From Numida meleagris (lineage: Eukaryota > Chordata > Aves > Galliformes > Numididae): 64,000 bases of DNA. The position numbers and the translations under genes were made by a program. Numbering within the stretch: position 1 is the first letter of the stretch; each line of letters opens with the position of its first letter. Positions 49,107 to 61,800 of this stretch are shown here, piece after piece. The notes below the pieces were generated by a model. The model saw only the letters and a program-made list of their open reading frames with translations. It ran no database searches and was not told where the DNA came from. The stretch is from positions 15,131,791 to 15,195,790 of the forward strand of contig NC_034438.1 in assembly GCF_002078875.1 (NCBI RefSeq), read 5' to 3'.

Positions 49107-49165
49107 TATTGGAACAATAAGGTCTTTAATGTCCCTTCCAACTCAAACCATTCTATGATTCCATG
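49107..49165 (+). mobile_element. CR1 LINE, very short 3' end
   Basis: The last 60 or so bases of a sense CR1. It has 'ttggaac', 'ggtctttaatgtcccttcca' and 'actcaaaccattctatg', followed by a second, mutated octamer ATTCCATG. Extreme 5' truncation is common in this family. Confidence 0.85.
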
Positions 49166-49495
49166 ATGACAATCCTCTTAAAATCCTTCAATCTACATGT
49201 CATGCTTTCAGTAATGTTACTGTTTTCTAAGAAGTCAAAGTAGTTTTAGAGGAAGCAGCAGAACTGGCGTTCAGTGAATTGTTTGCTGAAAAATATTTTG
49301 AAGATATATGGAAAGTAATAAATAAAATTGAAATTCTATTCCCCTTTCCAGGTTTGCTGTGATGCATTTTAGGAGAAGATTTACATTTATGACTAAGGAA
49401 GGTGTCATCAGTTCTTGTAATTTGCCCTCCAGGAAAGTGCATTATGTTACAAGATTCATCTCATATCAGACTGGTCTATTGTAGGACCGTTCCAT

Positions 49496-49560
49496 AACAA
49501 ACAAACCAAAATAAATGAAACAAACACAAAACAAAACCCAACCAAACAAAACCAAAAAAT
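49496..49560. repeat. A/C-rich simple sequence, (AAAAC)-like
   Basis: Degenerate AAAC, AAAAC and AACC units; no retroposon body is visible next to it. Confidence 0.65.
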
Positions 49561-52236
49561 TCCCCAAATCTGCACTCTTTTTACGGCATCATGAAAAAGA
49601 TTCACCCATGAGAAGAGCCTTTGTGTTCATTCTTAAAGAATACAGTTATTTCAGCAGGCCAATATGTAGCTACAGTATGAATGTAACTTCTCATAGACGG
49701 GAACACAAGTTAGCTTTGTTGCTCTGGTTTCTCTTATATGAAAGCTGGAGAGATAAATAACTTGGGGGGCTATCGCTCATAATTTTAATGTACTTAAGGT
49801 AGACATAATGATATACCTCCTCTGCTTCTGAAATTCTCTTGGCAGATGAAAAAAAGAAATTGAAATTAAGATAACGTGAAATTGAAAGAAAGATATCACT
49901 GAACAGTTAGTGAGAAGTAAATATCCATACTAATTTTTCCATTAGTTTGCAGAAAGAAAACTGTCACCTAAACTTAACATTTTAATTTGTGAGTGATTGT
50001 ATATAATTGAAGTTCAAACTTTTTTATTGTAGTGTATACTTTATATTTTCAAATATTTTAAATGTAGCCTCATGTCTTTAAAATAATGAAGGAGAAATGG
50101 ATTATTGCCCTTTTGGTTCTGTAGTAACGAAGGTGTTTCATCAATGTTTTTGTATTTCTATGGTTTCAAGCATCAGCAATGACAGAAAACAAACATCTTT
50201 TTCAATCAACTCTTTAATTATTTCTTCAATTACAGAAGGAATTAATGCACTGATGGTAGTACAGAAAACTATAATATGGTGAGTCATTGTAGCTACAAGT
50301 GAAACTTGGGAAACAACACTTTAATTTGCTGTTGTAGTTATTGAGAGGGCACACTTGCCTGTGCAGAAGACATCCTGTCAATCTTTGAATTTTCAAATTC
50401 CTTAGCAATTACAACAGTCACCAAAACAATTATAAATTAAAAATAATTCAGTATTTTTGTTCCCAGATACTGTGGTGGAATTATCTTCATGATTAATTCC
50501 CTTATTGTGTTGTCTCTCATCTGATGAATTGACAGGAATATTTGAGTAATTTATTTTGCATAAACTCCAGTCAGCCTTATGGTAATTATCCATATGGAAT
50601 TCTTTGTTCACTCATTTTAGAAAATGTAAAACCATTTCTCTAGTAGAGAACTCGACTTGTTTATAGATTGTTGTCATGGGAGTTTTTGTCACTACCGTGA
50701 TTTATGGAGGACTGCAGTTTAATCATTCTTTTATCATGATTGCTGCTTGACACTTAAGTGCTGGGCATGTATTTCCCAGTTCTGCTTCCTATATAAACTA
50801 TTAACAAACTTAAAAGAAATATATGAAATAAAACAATCCTTAGATACCAGTTAATTGAGTATGAAGAGAAAATCTTATTGCAATCCATTTAGGGAGACTA
50901 GACTAATTCTGAGAATACATTTCAGGATTGACTTTTTCATTTCATTGATAGTTAAAGGACTTTCTGTGAAAAGGCTATACTTCCAGGTTCTTGTGTTTTG
51001 CTAGAATAGTGTTAATAACTAGTATCTGAGATCGCAAACAACCAGATATCTCAGAGAAAATTCCTTCAGCAAAATGAGTTGATTTTAGATGTATTTTGTT
51101 GGAAGTTTCTCTGTTGACTTGAATATTTACTGCATCTCACTCAAGCATTCCAATATCTTCAGTTTTCACTACTACAGATACTGTGCTTTAAAGTCTGAGC
51201 CTATAATACTACATTTACAGACCTTTTTATAGGAAGATATATGCCTGTTCATTTGGTGAGTATTCATTGTGAACATGAACAAAATTTGTCTTCTGTATCT
51301 GACCTTCCCTTATATGAGTTACAAGTTAAATAGCAGATTTTTTGGACTAACAACATATTTTAATAAGCAATACAATGCATTTGCATTAGCTATTTCTGCA
51401 ACACAAAAAGAAAAGCCTTTTCCACCAAAGCTAGTCATCTAGATTTGTCTACCAGTTAATAAAGAAAGAGAGGGATCTCTAGAAAGATTTATTTCACCTG
51501 TTCTAGTGATAGATTGAATTGCTCTGTGAAGGATTTTTTTTCCCATTGACTGCAGAGGGTGTTAGACAGCTAGTTTAGAGAAAGGTCTCACATTTGGACT
51601 GGTAGACATAGATATGAAGAATAACAACCTTAATTTTTTTCAGCTTAAAATCTAGGCTGTTAACATGACATAAGTAATTACATTACTTACTGTAATGCCA
51701 CTTCAAAAAATTGATTGATTGGTTCAGTCTCGTCCTTACATATGTGATAGATGACTAAGTACAGGATATTTTCTCTGAGACGAAACATGCTATTTCCCAA
51801 AAAATGCTTTCTGTTGTCATTGATCATGGTGTGTTGAAAGCAAGTGTACCAGCCTTCGTTGTGAATGTCTGGTGCTGCTGTAACATAAATAAAATTTTAC
51901 ATTAATATATGTTCTGTTGCACACACAGGTTTACCTTGAAACGATTAGCAGATATGATCAGCTTTTACCACTATGGTAAAATGGTGTGCTAGTTACATTG
52001 CATTACTAAGGTTTTTGCCATTCAATCCTAAACATTTTAAGATTTACTTTTTATGTTTTATGTAACCATATAAAACTCTTGCCCTATTATACCCATTCAT
52101 AAAAGCCAGAGAGGATGCATGACTTGTCAACAGGAAGACCAAGGAGGTATCAGAGTTTGGATGGGAAAGAAAACTTCTGATGGACTTTCTTTTGGGGTAA
52201 GTCAAAGCATTCTCTCCTTATTTCCACCTTTCTCCA

Positions 52237-52326
52237 CAAACAGAAAGAAACAAAAACAAATTAAAAAAAAAAAAGCAAAAACCCATAGCAACCAACTAAA
52301 CAGTCAAAAACCCCATACCAAACAAT
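52237..52326. repeat. A-rich low-complexity tract
   Basis: Two A-rich segments around a homopolymer run of about 12 A, interspersed with CAAAAAC and CCATA. Confidence 0.6.
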
Positions 52327-55300
52327 GCCCCTTCGTACTGTTGTTTCTGACATTTACCTGAACAGGAGCACTGACTTGGAACATGAGCTGGGACTCAGTC
52401 CAAAAGAGGTGTCTTAGTTACCACTTTTGCATCTGTGCTCCTATGTGGTTGTGTGGCTGAGGAAAATGACATCATTCACTCCTTCCTTTTTAAACTACTA
52501 CTGTATTTTTTCCCTGAAATAATCAAAGATTTTTGAAAAAGGCAGTGCCACTCTTTTCTTTTCAATCCAATATGTCAATATTCAGCATATGTTCTGGTTT
52601 TTACTGAGGGCAACAAAAATCTTGGGTAAATAAACTAATTTGCAGATTATGTGCCCAAAGATCATATCACCTATGTAGTGATAATTTTGAAGGATTAGTG
52701 TATGGACTACAAGATTCTTGTAGGGTCCTGGCAAGCTCAGTTGTGAATATGAATTTTCTTCTTGTATTAATATTAGATAATTAAGATGAAAGAATAAGGA
52801 TAGGTGACATGGAAACAAAACATGATATGCCAAACTATCTCTGTAGACGAGCTTTACGCTGAATGAGATATAAATGTAAATATCCTCATGCAAATGTATT
52901 GATCATGAAGGGTTATTTAATTAAGCCAAAGAATTATGCTTGCCTTTATTTTTTTTTCCTTGTTGATGTCCTCCTAACTGACATCAGCATTTCCCACATT
53001 ACTTAGGCAGCACCAAATGCAATTCTCAGCTCTCAGTCATCAAAAATTACCCATTGTTTTGGTGGATTTCTTCTCCTTCCCACACAAATATCCAATCTGT
53101 TCAAATTACGGTGACCAGAAAAGAACTGGTTTATACTACTGCAGATCAAAGGCTTGTGTTCCAGAGATTGCCTAGGTAGAGATGGATCTGGTCTCAGTCT
53201 TCAGCGCAGATTTCTGAACTGACAGACCAAGATCTTCACTGTGCACTTGTTGTGTAGAACAGATTCTCTGCCTCTCCTAAATCAGTTGCCTGCTCAGTTT
53301 GATGTCATTTACAGGTAGCTCCTATGTCAAATTACTTTGAGTATAAACTGTAATGGTTTGGTACTTATCAACTCCTGAAGAGGGTAAGATGACGAAGTTC
53401 CTAAAAAAATAAGATTTCTAATTTTCATCACTGAACTTCCATTTTCTTCAAGATGTTAAAAATTTTTGACATTTGGTATATACATTTATTCCCATCGCTG
53501 AGGGAAATTCACAAAAAAATTATGAATTGTCTTCTTGTCCAGAAGTAGAAAATCAATAACAATGCATCACACATTTCAAGAGTATTTCATTAACAATAAC
53601 ATCAGAATATACTGCTAATTATAGATAATATGATTGTTACATATTAAAGTTAAGAAAATACTTCTAACATTCTTTTTGAGCTTTCATATTCTTAACATTT
53701 ATTATGTCAGTTGTCAGCTACTCTGACATCACAAGATGAATTCAAAGCAATGATTACTTTAGTATTCAAAATGCTTGGAGTGTACCAATTATTCAGGCTG
53801 CTAAGTGAAAGTAAAGATGTCAGTGTAGCTATCTATAATATTCTGTAATGTTTAAAGGTTCATGAATTACACATGGATCAGACAGAAAGTGAGAAACTAG
53901 AGTTTGGCTAACAGACATTTTCTGTACAAATATGCTGAAACCATACTTTTAAATATATTCCTGTGATAAATCAATGAGATTTAAAAGATTTGATTGAGTA
54001 CCTGGATTTGAATTTCTTGCAATGTAAAGCTTTCCTATCATTATTGCAATAAACAAGCAAACTGTATCTAATCCTTTGCAAATACTCAACTGTAAAAAGT
54101 AAGAATTCCAATCTTGCATAGTTTTGCTATTTGAAACAAGCTGAGAAATGCAGGTACACGTATTCTGTGACTGAGCCCAAGATTCTGTTCATTTGTTTTT
54201 AAACTCTATGTTATGTTTTTCACCCTGAATAGGTCAGCAGAATTGTGAGGCACTTTAGTAGAAAGGTTAAGCTTCTTTTTCAGTTTCCAAATAATGGAGG
54301 TAGAGGGAAACAGCCCTGGTAGGATATTTGCCCTGGTAGACCTCTACAGAAAACTGCCACTGCAGGATAATGGAAAACTAGAAAACCAAGTGATAAATTC
54401 TATTTCTTGTTCAAAGTATTTGTACAAAATGATCAAGAGGCAGGACTGATTCTTTGTTCTGTTATTTCATCCTTGTCACCAATGCTAAATTACCAATACT
54501 AAAATTAGGTTCATATCTTGTGGTGACAGGAATAAAAAAAATTGAGTATTTGCCCATCATTTTAACTAATCATAAAATGTTCAATATCAATTTTCACATT
54601 CACTTTTAGCTTGTAGACATCTTAAGAAATGTGGAAGGTACCTTTGCTTGCACAGAATTTGAAAATCTTTTTGTCTTTATGTCTACTTTCCTAATGTTTT
54701 TGACTGGAAGATTAGCTGCATTATTTGGTATTGAGCAGTTCATGTAAGTCACTGTCAAGCCAAACCAATGACTGAACAGATAAGAACTCTTATTTTGCAG
54801 CTTTGCAGCACCTCTGGGAAGCCTTTCTGAAGCAATGGAACTGAAAATGGGTGCAACAATCACTCTTTTTCTTTGGATATAAGCAATACAGTCTAACTTA
54901 AATACTAACTTAATCAGATGTAGCAGATAAGAAAACTTTAATCTATGAAGGTTTGTTTTAGTTTCCCTGCAGACACACAGGTAGTATGGTGACAGATTTG
55001 GTTGAACCCCTAAATCTTTAATAAGTGTAGTGCATCTGTGCACTGTCTATATTTGTACATCAGTAGTTCAGAATAGAAGTTCTGTTGTAGAAGAATCACA
55101 TTGTCCTTGATTGTGAAGGATTATTAATCTGCCCTTGAGATCATACTTGGTTATAATAAGTTGTATTGGGTTTTTTAATGAATTTTTTGTTTAAAAATTC
55201 TTAATTTGTGAAATGCTGCAGAGGAAATTCACAGGTTATCAAAGGCTTTGGTTTGAGAAATTTTTTTATGTAAGAAACATCTGGCCACTGATAATGCATA

Positions 55301-57894
55301 AAATATTGTGACTCACTGGTTTTCAAGTCTTTCAAAATCTGAGAACAATTAATTATTCTGGGGAGAGGAGAATGTAAAAAGTACAAGTCATCACTGAATA
55401 AGAGCAGAGGCCAATAAATAGTAGTCTATTACTCTCTGGCTTCCAAACATCTTTAATACAAGAGTATGTTAAAGTATGTTAATTTGTTGATTATGTGTTT
55501 AGAATTTTATCAAAAACAATAAAGAATAAACCTTCTCCCTCCTGGCTGAGTATTCGCAGTTTTATATTCAGGTGAAAGAGGATCACTCTCCAGGAGTTTT
55601 CATTGTCCAAAAAGGTGTCATCCACCTCTCATTCATATTATCATGGCTATAAATGACAATTTTGCAATACTCTCTCCAAGTCCAGGTCTCTTTTTTTAGG
55701 CATATTTAGAAATTTCTCTGAAAACAGGACAGGAGGACAAGGAGAGAAGAGGCTTATCTTAGGTTATCAGCTCATTATCTTCTCCAGCTCAAAGTGAGAA
55801 ATCACTGTGACTCTTGGCAACTAATATTCAACTTTATAGAAGAATATGCTTTTGCTGTTCAGATCTCTCTGCTGGTGATAATGACAAATAAACATGGGAT
55901 TCATCTCTTAAGAATGATTATGTTCAATGTGCTTAATGATTAGCTCGAAATCATTTTCCATCTTACAAAAAATAAAAATATCAGTTAAATTCTAAATTAC
56001 ATTGGTTCTGGCTTACTGTGATTTATGCTGTATTAACCTATAATAAAAAAAATTCTATCATGCTATTCATTCAAACTGTGGACTAGAGTATCCACTGAGT
56101 ATTACTGTTTGAAATTAGTTGTTAAGGGCTGGCATCTGAGACAGACATATTATTTTCTTTTTTATTAGCATTAGGAGATGATGAAATAAAGACTTAACTA
56201 TGCTGCCAACATAACTGTGGTGTATGCTAGGAAGACAAGTTTGCCTTATTATCAAAGCCTCAGAATGTGCATAATCTTATAAATGCAAATGCACACATTA
56301 AAACCTGACAATGTTTGAAGGAGTGGTTATGTTTAAACATGTAATTATTAAGAGTAGGTCAATTTATTTATCATAAAATAGATTAAGAAATCAGATGATT
56401 AAACATTAATAGTATTGATACAAACTTTTGTGAGTAAAGCAACCCTGTGGAAAGATGCTAAAAATATTTCTATATTAGGACATTAAATCATTTATAAGTT
56501 TGCAATGCAGCATATACAAAAAGAACCAGAAATAAAAGGGAAATTTCAATATCTTTGTGTGGAATTGGATCCAAATTCTTTCAGAAGACAGATGAGGTAT
56601 TTTTTTCCTCCTTAGACCAGTGTTGTACTGTGAATGCCAGAGGAGATAACAGGTCTAGGTGGTCCTATTCCAAAAGCCCATGAAGGCTGACGGCTTGCAG
56701 CTAATTTCACCTCAGTTTTACTGTGGATGCTGCACTCTGATCAGATTGCAGTGGCCTGTTAAAAGTCACTGGAATTATGTGATTTTTTTTAAAGAAGGCA
56801 CTCAATCTGCTCCTTGGAGAATGATTTCCATTAACAATGGATGATACTTACTAAAAAGAAACAAAATAATGCTATAAAAATGGAATATATTGAGAAGTAA
56901 AATTTATGGTAAATCTGTTTCTGAGATTATGTAATAATTAATATTGTTTTTGACTTATGAGTAAGGATAAACTACAAGTAAACGGTAAACATATGGAGAC
57001 TTTATGAAAAAAATGGTTGGAATGTATTATTTAATGGATAAATACAAGCAGAACTGAGATATTTGCACTGAGGAAAGAAACCAATTAGACTTAATTTCAG
57101 GAACACAAATGAAAATAAAAACTGAGGCTACAGTTTTGCAAATGATGAAGTAGAAACATTAATTAAGTAATTAAAATTTGAATTAGAAAGAAATGAAAGC
57201 ATGCTGTCTTGCACAGGAGGGAGGTAGATGGAAAAACAAGTGTCAGTCACCCTGAATTTGGCAACAAAATCATACAATAGGAAGAAATAGGCCCCACACT
57301 TTTTGTTGTTTTCAGTAATTTAATTCTTTCTTACCTAATTCTGTGTCCTTTCCTACAACTCCCCTTCAATAAAATGATGCTACATTCCGCCTTTTTCACC
57401 TAAAATAAAGAGAGGAGTCAGTAAGCTTCTAAGAGCAAGCAAACTGGAGATATAGTGACGCTAAATACTGAAAGACATGAAAACATGATGAGTTAATGGA
57501 ATGACACCCTTCTGCTTTCAAGCAGATCTGTAAAACGTGAAATACAATCTATGTGCTGTTCCTGCTAAAATCATAATCAATATCTGGATTTTTAAAATGT
57601 ATATTTGGGTTTCAGGGTCATCACTGCTTATGTGATATTTTATCTGTTTTAATACAAGTACATAAAAGGGCTGTTCTGATTGGGATCTCACTCAAGTCTA
57701 TGGAAACTGTACTATACTGGTGGCAAATTTAGTAGGTGCAATAATTATGTAACTCTTTAAAGCAGACTGATGCACAAAATTTCATGTTGATCCATTTTTT
57801 CAACTGTGAGATCTGAAAAACAAGACTGTGTAGTGATCTATTTCTTATTCTACAGTGAATATTAGCATGTCAAGGTACTATGAGAAGACAACAG

Positions 57895-57924
57895 TTTTTT
57901 TTTGTTGTTGTTTTTTTTTTTTTT
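57895..57924. repeat. T-rich tract with (TTG) interruption
   Basis: Two poly-T runs separated by GTTGTTG. Confidence 0.75.
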
Positions 57925-58240
57925 AATCAAGATAAGGGAACAAAGAAATCCAAAATATATCTGTACAAGATCTGCTCTGCAGTAGCGCGCCTTACTACAC
58001 AAAATCTTGTACTTGATACTAACATAGAAGTCAAATTTAACTCTTCATTTAAAAAGAAGGGAAAAGCACGTCAAATTCTTTTCAGGTTTGACGGAAGCTG
58101 AGTTAGGAGAGACTTCAAGCCCAAGAGAACTTGCAGGGATGAGTAGAAGTATATTAATTTAGAGGATTCTTTTGACCATAGTTTTTGTTTTGTTTTTAAT
58201 CAAGAAATTTAAATCAGGTAAGTATTTCTTCCAGCAGCTG

Positions 58241-58870
58241 TATGAATCTCACTAGTATTTATATTGACCTCTTAATTGTTATAAAAACATGTATTTTGGT
58301 ACAATTATCATTAACCTGCAAGCAATAACCTTTTACATGTTTATAAAGTGGTTGTGGTGCTTGTTATTATAACCCACTTTCTGTGCAGTTCATTTCGTGT
58401 GCTGTGTTTTTAACACAAATGTAATCCACTCTGCATTTTCCATTTAAAATGCATAAGGCAAAGTGCATCATAACAGGATGTAACTACGTATTAATCAAAT
58501 TAGCACAACACTTCAAGGGCCCTGGCTTTTTACTAGGCTACTGTTAGATCACAATTCATGATGGAAAGAAGCAGTGTAATGAAAGGCTTGGCAAGGGAGC
58601 TGTTTATTTTCTTTCCAGAAAGATATATTGTGGGTTAATTTTCATGACGGGAAAAAATGTGGAGGAAAAGTAACAGTAAGCATTAAGCTAAAGCACAACA
58701 AATGGAATTTAAAATACTACTGTGGCTTTGCTATTGACAAACATAAATGTAGTAATTAGTTGGTGACACAACAGAGCTCAAATGACTTATTGTTTAATTA
58801 TTCAAACTTCATGACCCAAACAAAGAAGAGTCAGATTATTCAATATTCACATTGTGAAACAGGAACTTGG
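58241..58870. promoter_or_regulatory. candidate conserved non-coding element
   Basis: About 600 bases without repeats, dense in transcription-factor-like words: TATTAATCAAATTAGC (about 58,490), GTAGTAATTAGTTGG (about 58,750), GTTTAATTATTC (about 58,792), TTTATAAAG, and a perfect 13-base palindrome TTCACA-T-TGTGAA (58,846-58,858) that shares the CACATTGTG core with the palindrome at 32,601. The texture suggests an enhancer of the same regulatory domain. Confidence is limited because conservation cannot be seen from one sequence. Confidence 0.25.
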
Positions 58871-61800
58871 AGGGTTCCTTCTCCTTCATATGTTTAACAC
58901 ATTACAGATCCACACAAACCTGCAGGTAATATTTTAACAGAACTGTTTTCTCAGTGCTTTCAAATACAGGCTTTGTGTTTCCATCACTTTAAATTACATT
59001 TCAGAATGTGAAGGCCTTGTGGCGTATTGACTCATTCATGGAATAGTCATGTTGTAGGAAACCCAATCTAAGATGCTTTCAGTGTGGTACAGCTGAGCAT
59101 CAGCAATACGTAAGGGAACAGTGTCTGCCCTCTCCTTGCTATGTGAGGACTCTCAAGGAGATGTGAAAATGATTTTCCTGCTTGAATATATACTCTAACA
59201 TCATTACATTTTGAGATGGTTGATGCTGAACTTCTGAATTAACTTTTAAATGCACTGATCTGTATTTGTCTCATTAACCTATTCCCATTTTGTTTTCTTT
59301 TTTATTTAGGCTGCAGAGCAATTTGGAAAACAATGGTGAAACTTTGAAAATCCTGTTGACTTTGGATGTAGAAGGAGTCTAGGTCTTCCTTAAAGCAATG
59401 ACTTCCTTGTCTTCTAGCTCCTGACATCTGCTCTTTGTCACTTGTTTGTTTATTCATGTGAACTTTTATGCATGCAAGCTATCTATATTGTTTTCTATAC
59501 AGGTATGTACTCATACTCACTACTTGTTTCTGTTTATTCCCAGAAGCTGAAGGAACTAATACTCAATCCTCTAGTTTATATTTTTTGAATTATATAAAAC
59601 ATCTTTATGGCCCTATCTCTATTTCCATTATTGAAACACATTAGTAAAAGCAAAGTTTTTCTCTTGAAAAAAGGTATGAATAACTCTTCTGAGAAACTGA
59701 AAACAACTGAAATTTATCCTATGGAAGCCTGCTTTGACATACTTGATTTGACATGCACAGAAGCTCTTGCTGCAGAAAATCACTGAGAAAATGTTACGTA
59801 CCTTAAGTTATGATGGCAGTGCTTGAAAAGGGAAGATTGAAGGTGACAGGCTAAATCTTCAGGAACCTTTCAATTATATGAGAATGCAGTCAGTGAAAAT
59901 TCAGAAACTGCTTAGAGATTAGAAATATAAAAAACACTCTCTAAAAACACAAACATAATTTCACCTATCCATATTATAGATATTGTATGTATTTATGAAT
60001 TTTATGTGAATAATGATATAACGCTGTATTAGTTGTCCTTATACAGGAGATCTGAGCATTATCAAACATACCTTTGAAATGGTACTGGAATCATCCACTG
60101 CTTAAAAATATGATTCAATAAGTATTTGGACAGAGAAGCTCAGTATTTAAATGTTTTCTGACCTTTGTTAATAACAGTGGGACTGAACTGGAACCCTAAA
60201 GCAAACAGATTAATATTCATATTTGAAGTTTTAATGCTGAATTTTTAACCATTGTGTCTTTAGTACTTTTTCTTAATTTCTTAATTTCTAATTCCTCTGT
60301 TGAAGAAGGTAGATTACTGACAAAAATCGCTTAATGTTGGTACAGGCAGTTATGTTATAATCACTGTGAAACTTCACCTGAAGAGCTGGCATCTAATAAT
60401 TGAATACACTTATTACTGTATTGATATTTAGTTCTGACTCTTCCATGTACTGGATCAGACATATTTTTTCTCACAAAATCTCCAGTTAACTTTCAGTTGG
60501 GTTTCACTTTAAACTTACAGTCTGAATTACTTTTTCTGTGTCATATTTGTAACAACAGCTTCACAGAAACTGCCTTGATAAAATTTAATGGAATCACATT
60601 GTCTTTGAGAATGACTAGAATGAAATACAGAGCAAAATTTTTGGCCTTTGTCATGCAAAACTGCATAGAAATGGTTGAATAAAAAATGCCTGGTTAAACA
60701 GAGAGGAATCAGAGATGAGAAGACCTGCAACGTTGTTTACAAGTATCTTTGTATCATCCTTCATGTTATAATATTCCCATAATTCTTCAGATTGGTTTTA
60801 AATGATTCAAATAATTTCAGTATACCATGACGGAGGTTTTTTCGTATCAACAGGACTTGCATTTTGAGAATATTTCTTTGTTTTAATTGTAAGTGTCCTC
60901 AATTTTAGCCTTTTACTTCTTTAACTTAATATAACTGCCATCAAAACAGTGAGCAATCACTTTTTTTTCTGTACATATCATTCAAGAACAGAAGACTAAG
61001 CAATAACAACTTGCAGAACATTCTGGAATACATCTTCAGTATGTCAACTCTGTAAGGAAGAAAAAGTAACTCTGGTATCTGGTTTCCTCCTCTAAATTAA
61101 TATTCAAAAAATTATGTGGACATTCGGAGACATTAAATGTTTATGGGAAGGCAAATGCAATACTATGATATTTCTCCTAGCAGGAAATCTAGTGACAGAT
61201 TGTGTAATGGGGACACAGCTTCTGTACCTTCCTCAAGGAGAAGGGGCCTATCTAGTTACCATTACAAGGATGAATGAAGTCATGGTACAGGCTGATTTTA
61301 AATTGAAGCTTTTGTGAGAGAATGTCTCCTGTTGTTTGTCTAGTAAACCACACTGCCTGAACTGCGCTCTTTTGGCAAGGAACGCTGAAGTTTCCCCTGC
61401 GCTACCACAGTCAGGGCAGAGGACATTGTTACTGACGTGGTTCACTGAGAGGACTGAAAGGGCAGATGAATCTTAGGGATAACTCCTGTCCTTTTTCTGT
61501 TAGGAAAGGAACATGGTTTTCAAAGATATTTGTCACTCATATCACTATTTAGGCATCACAATTTAGAAGACTCTAATTACAGCACCTCAGGGAGAATTAT
61601 ATTGTAATAATGGAAGGTAGAAACCTTTTTTAAATGAATTAAAAACAAGGAGAAGAATGTACTGGTGCTTTTTACAGGAAAGATCATCTGGTGATGAGAA
61701 GGATGGTATTTTATTTTACTTACATAGCTCTCCTTTGGAAATATAACCATAGGAACTCTTCCAAAAACAAGATGATGTGGTGAGAGTTCAGGTATCACTC

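Larger units (their letters stand above)
49166..58240. other. AT-rich, repeat-poor desert
   Basis: No transposon or coding exon recognised. Simple A/C-rich or T-rich tracts occur at 49,496-49,560, 52,237-52,326 and 57,895-57,924. A minus-strand stretch (54,606-55,043) is open for 145 codons, unusually long for AT-rich DNA. It starts from GTG, has no internal ATG until about two thirds along, and encodes no family I know. Confidence 0.5.
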
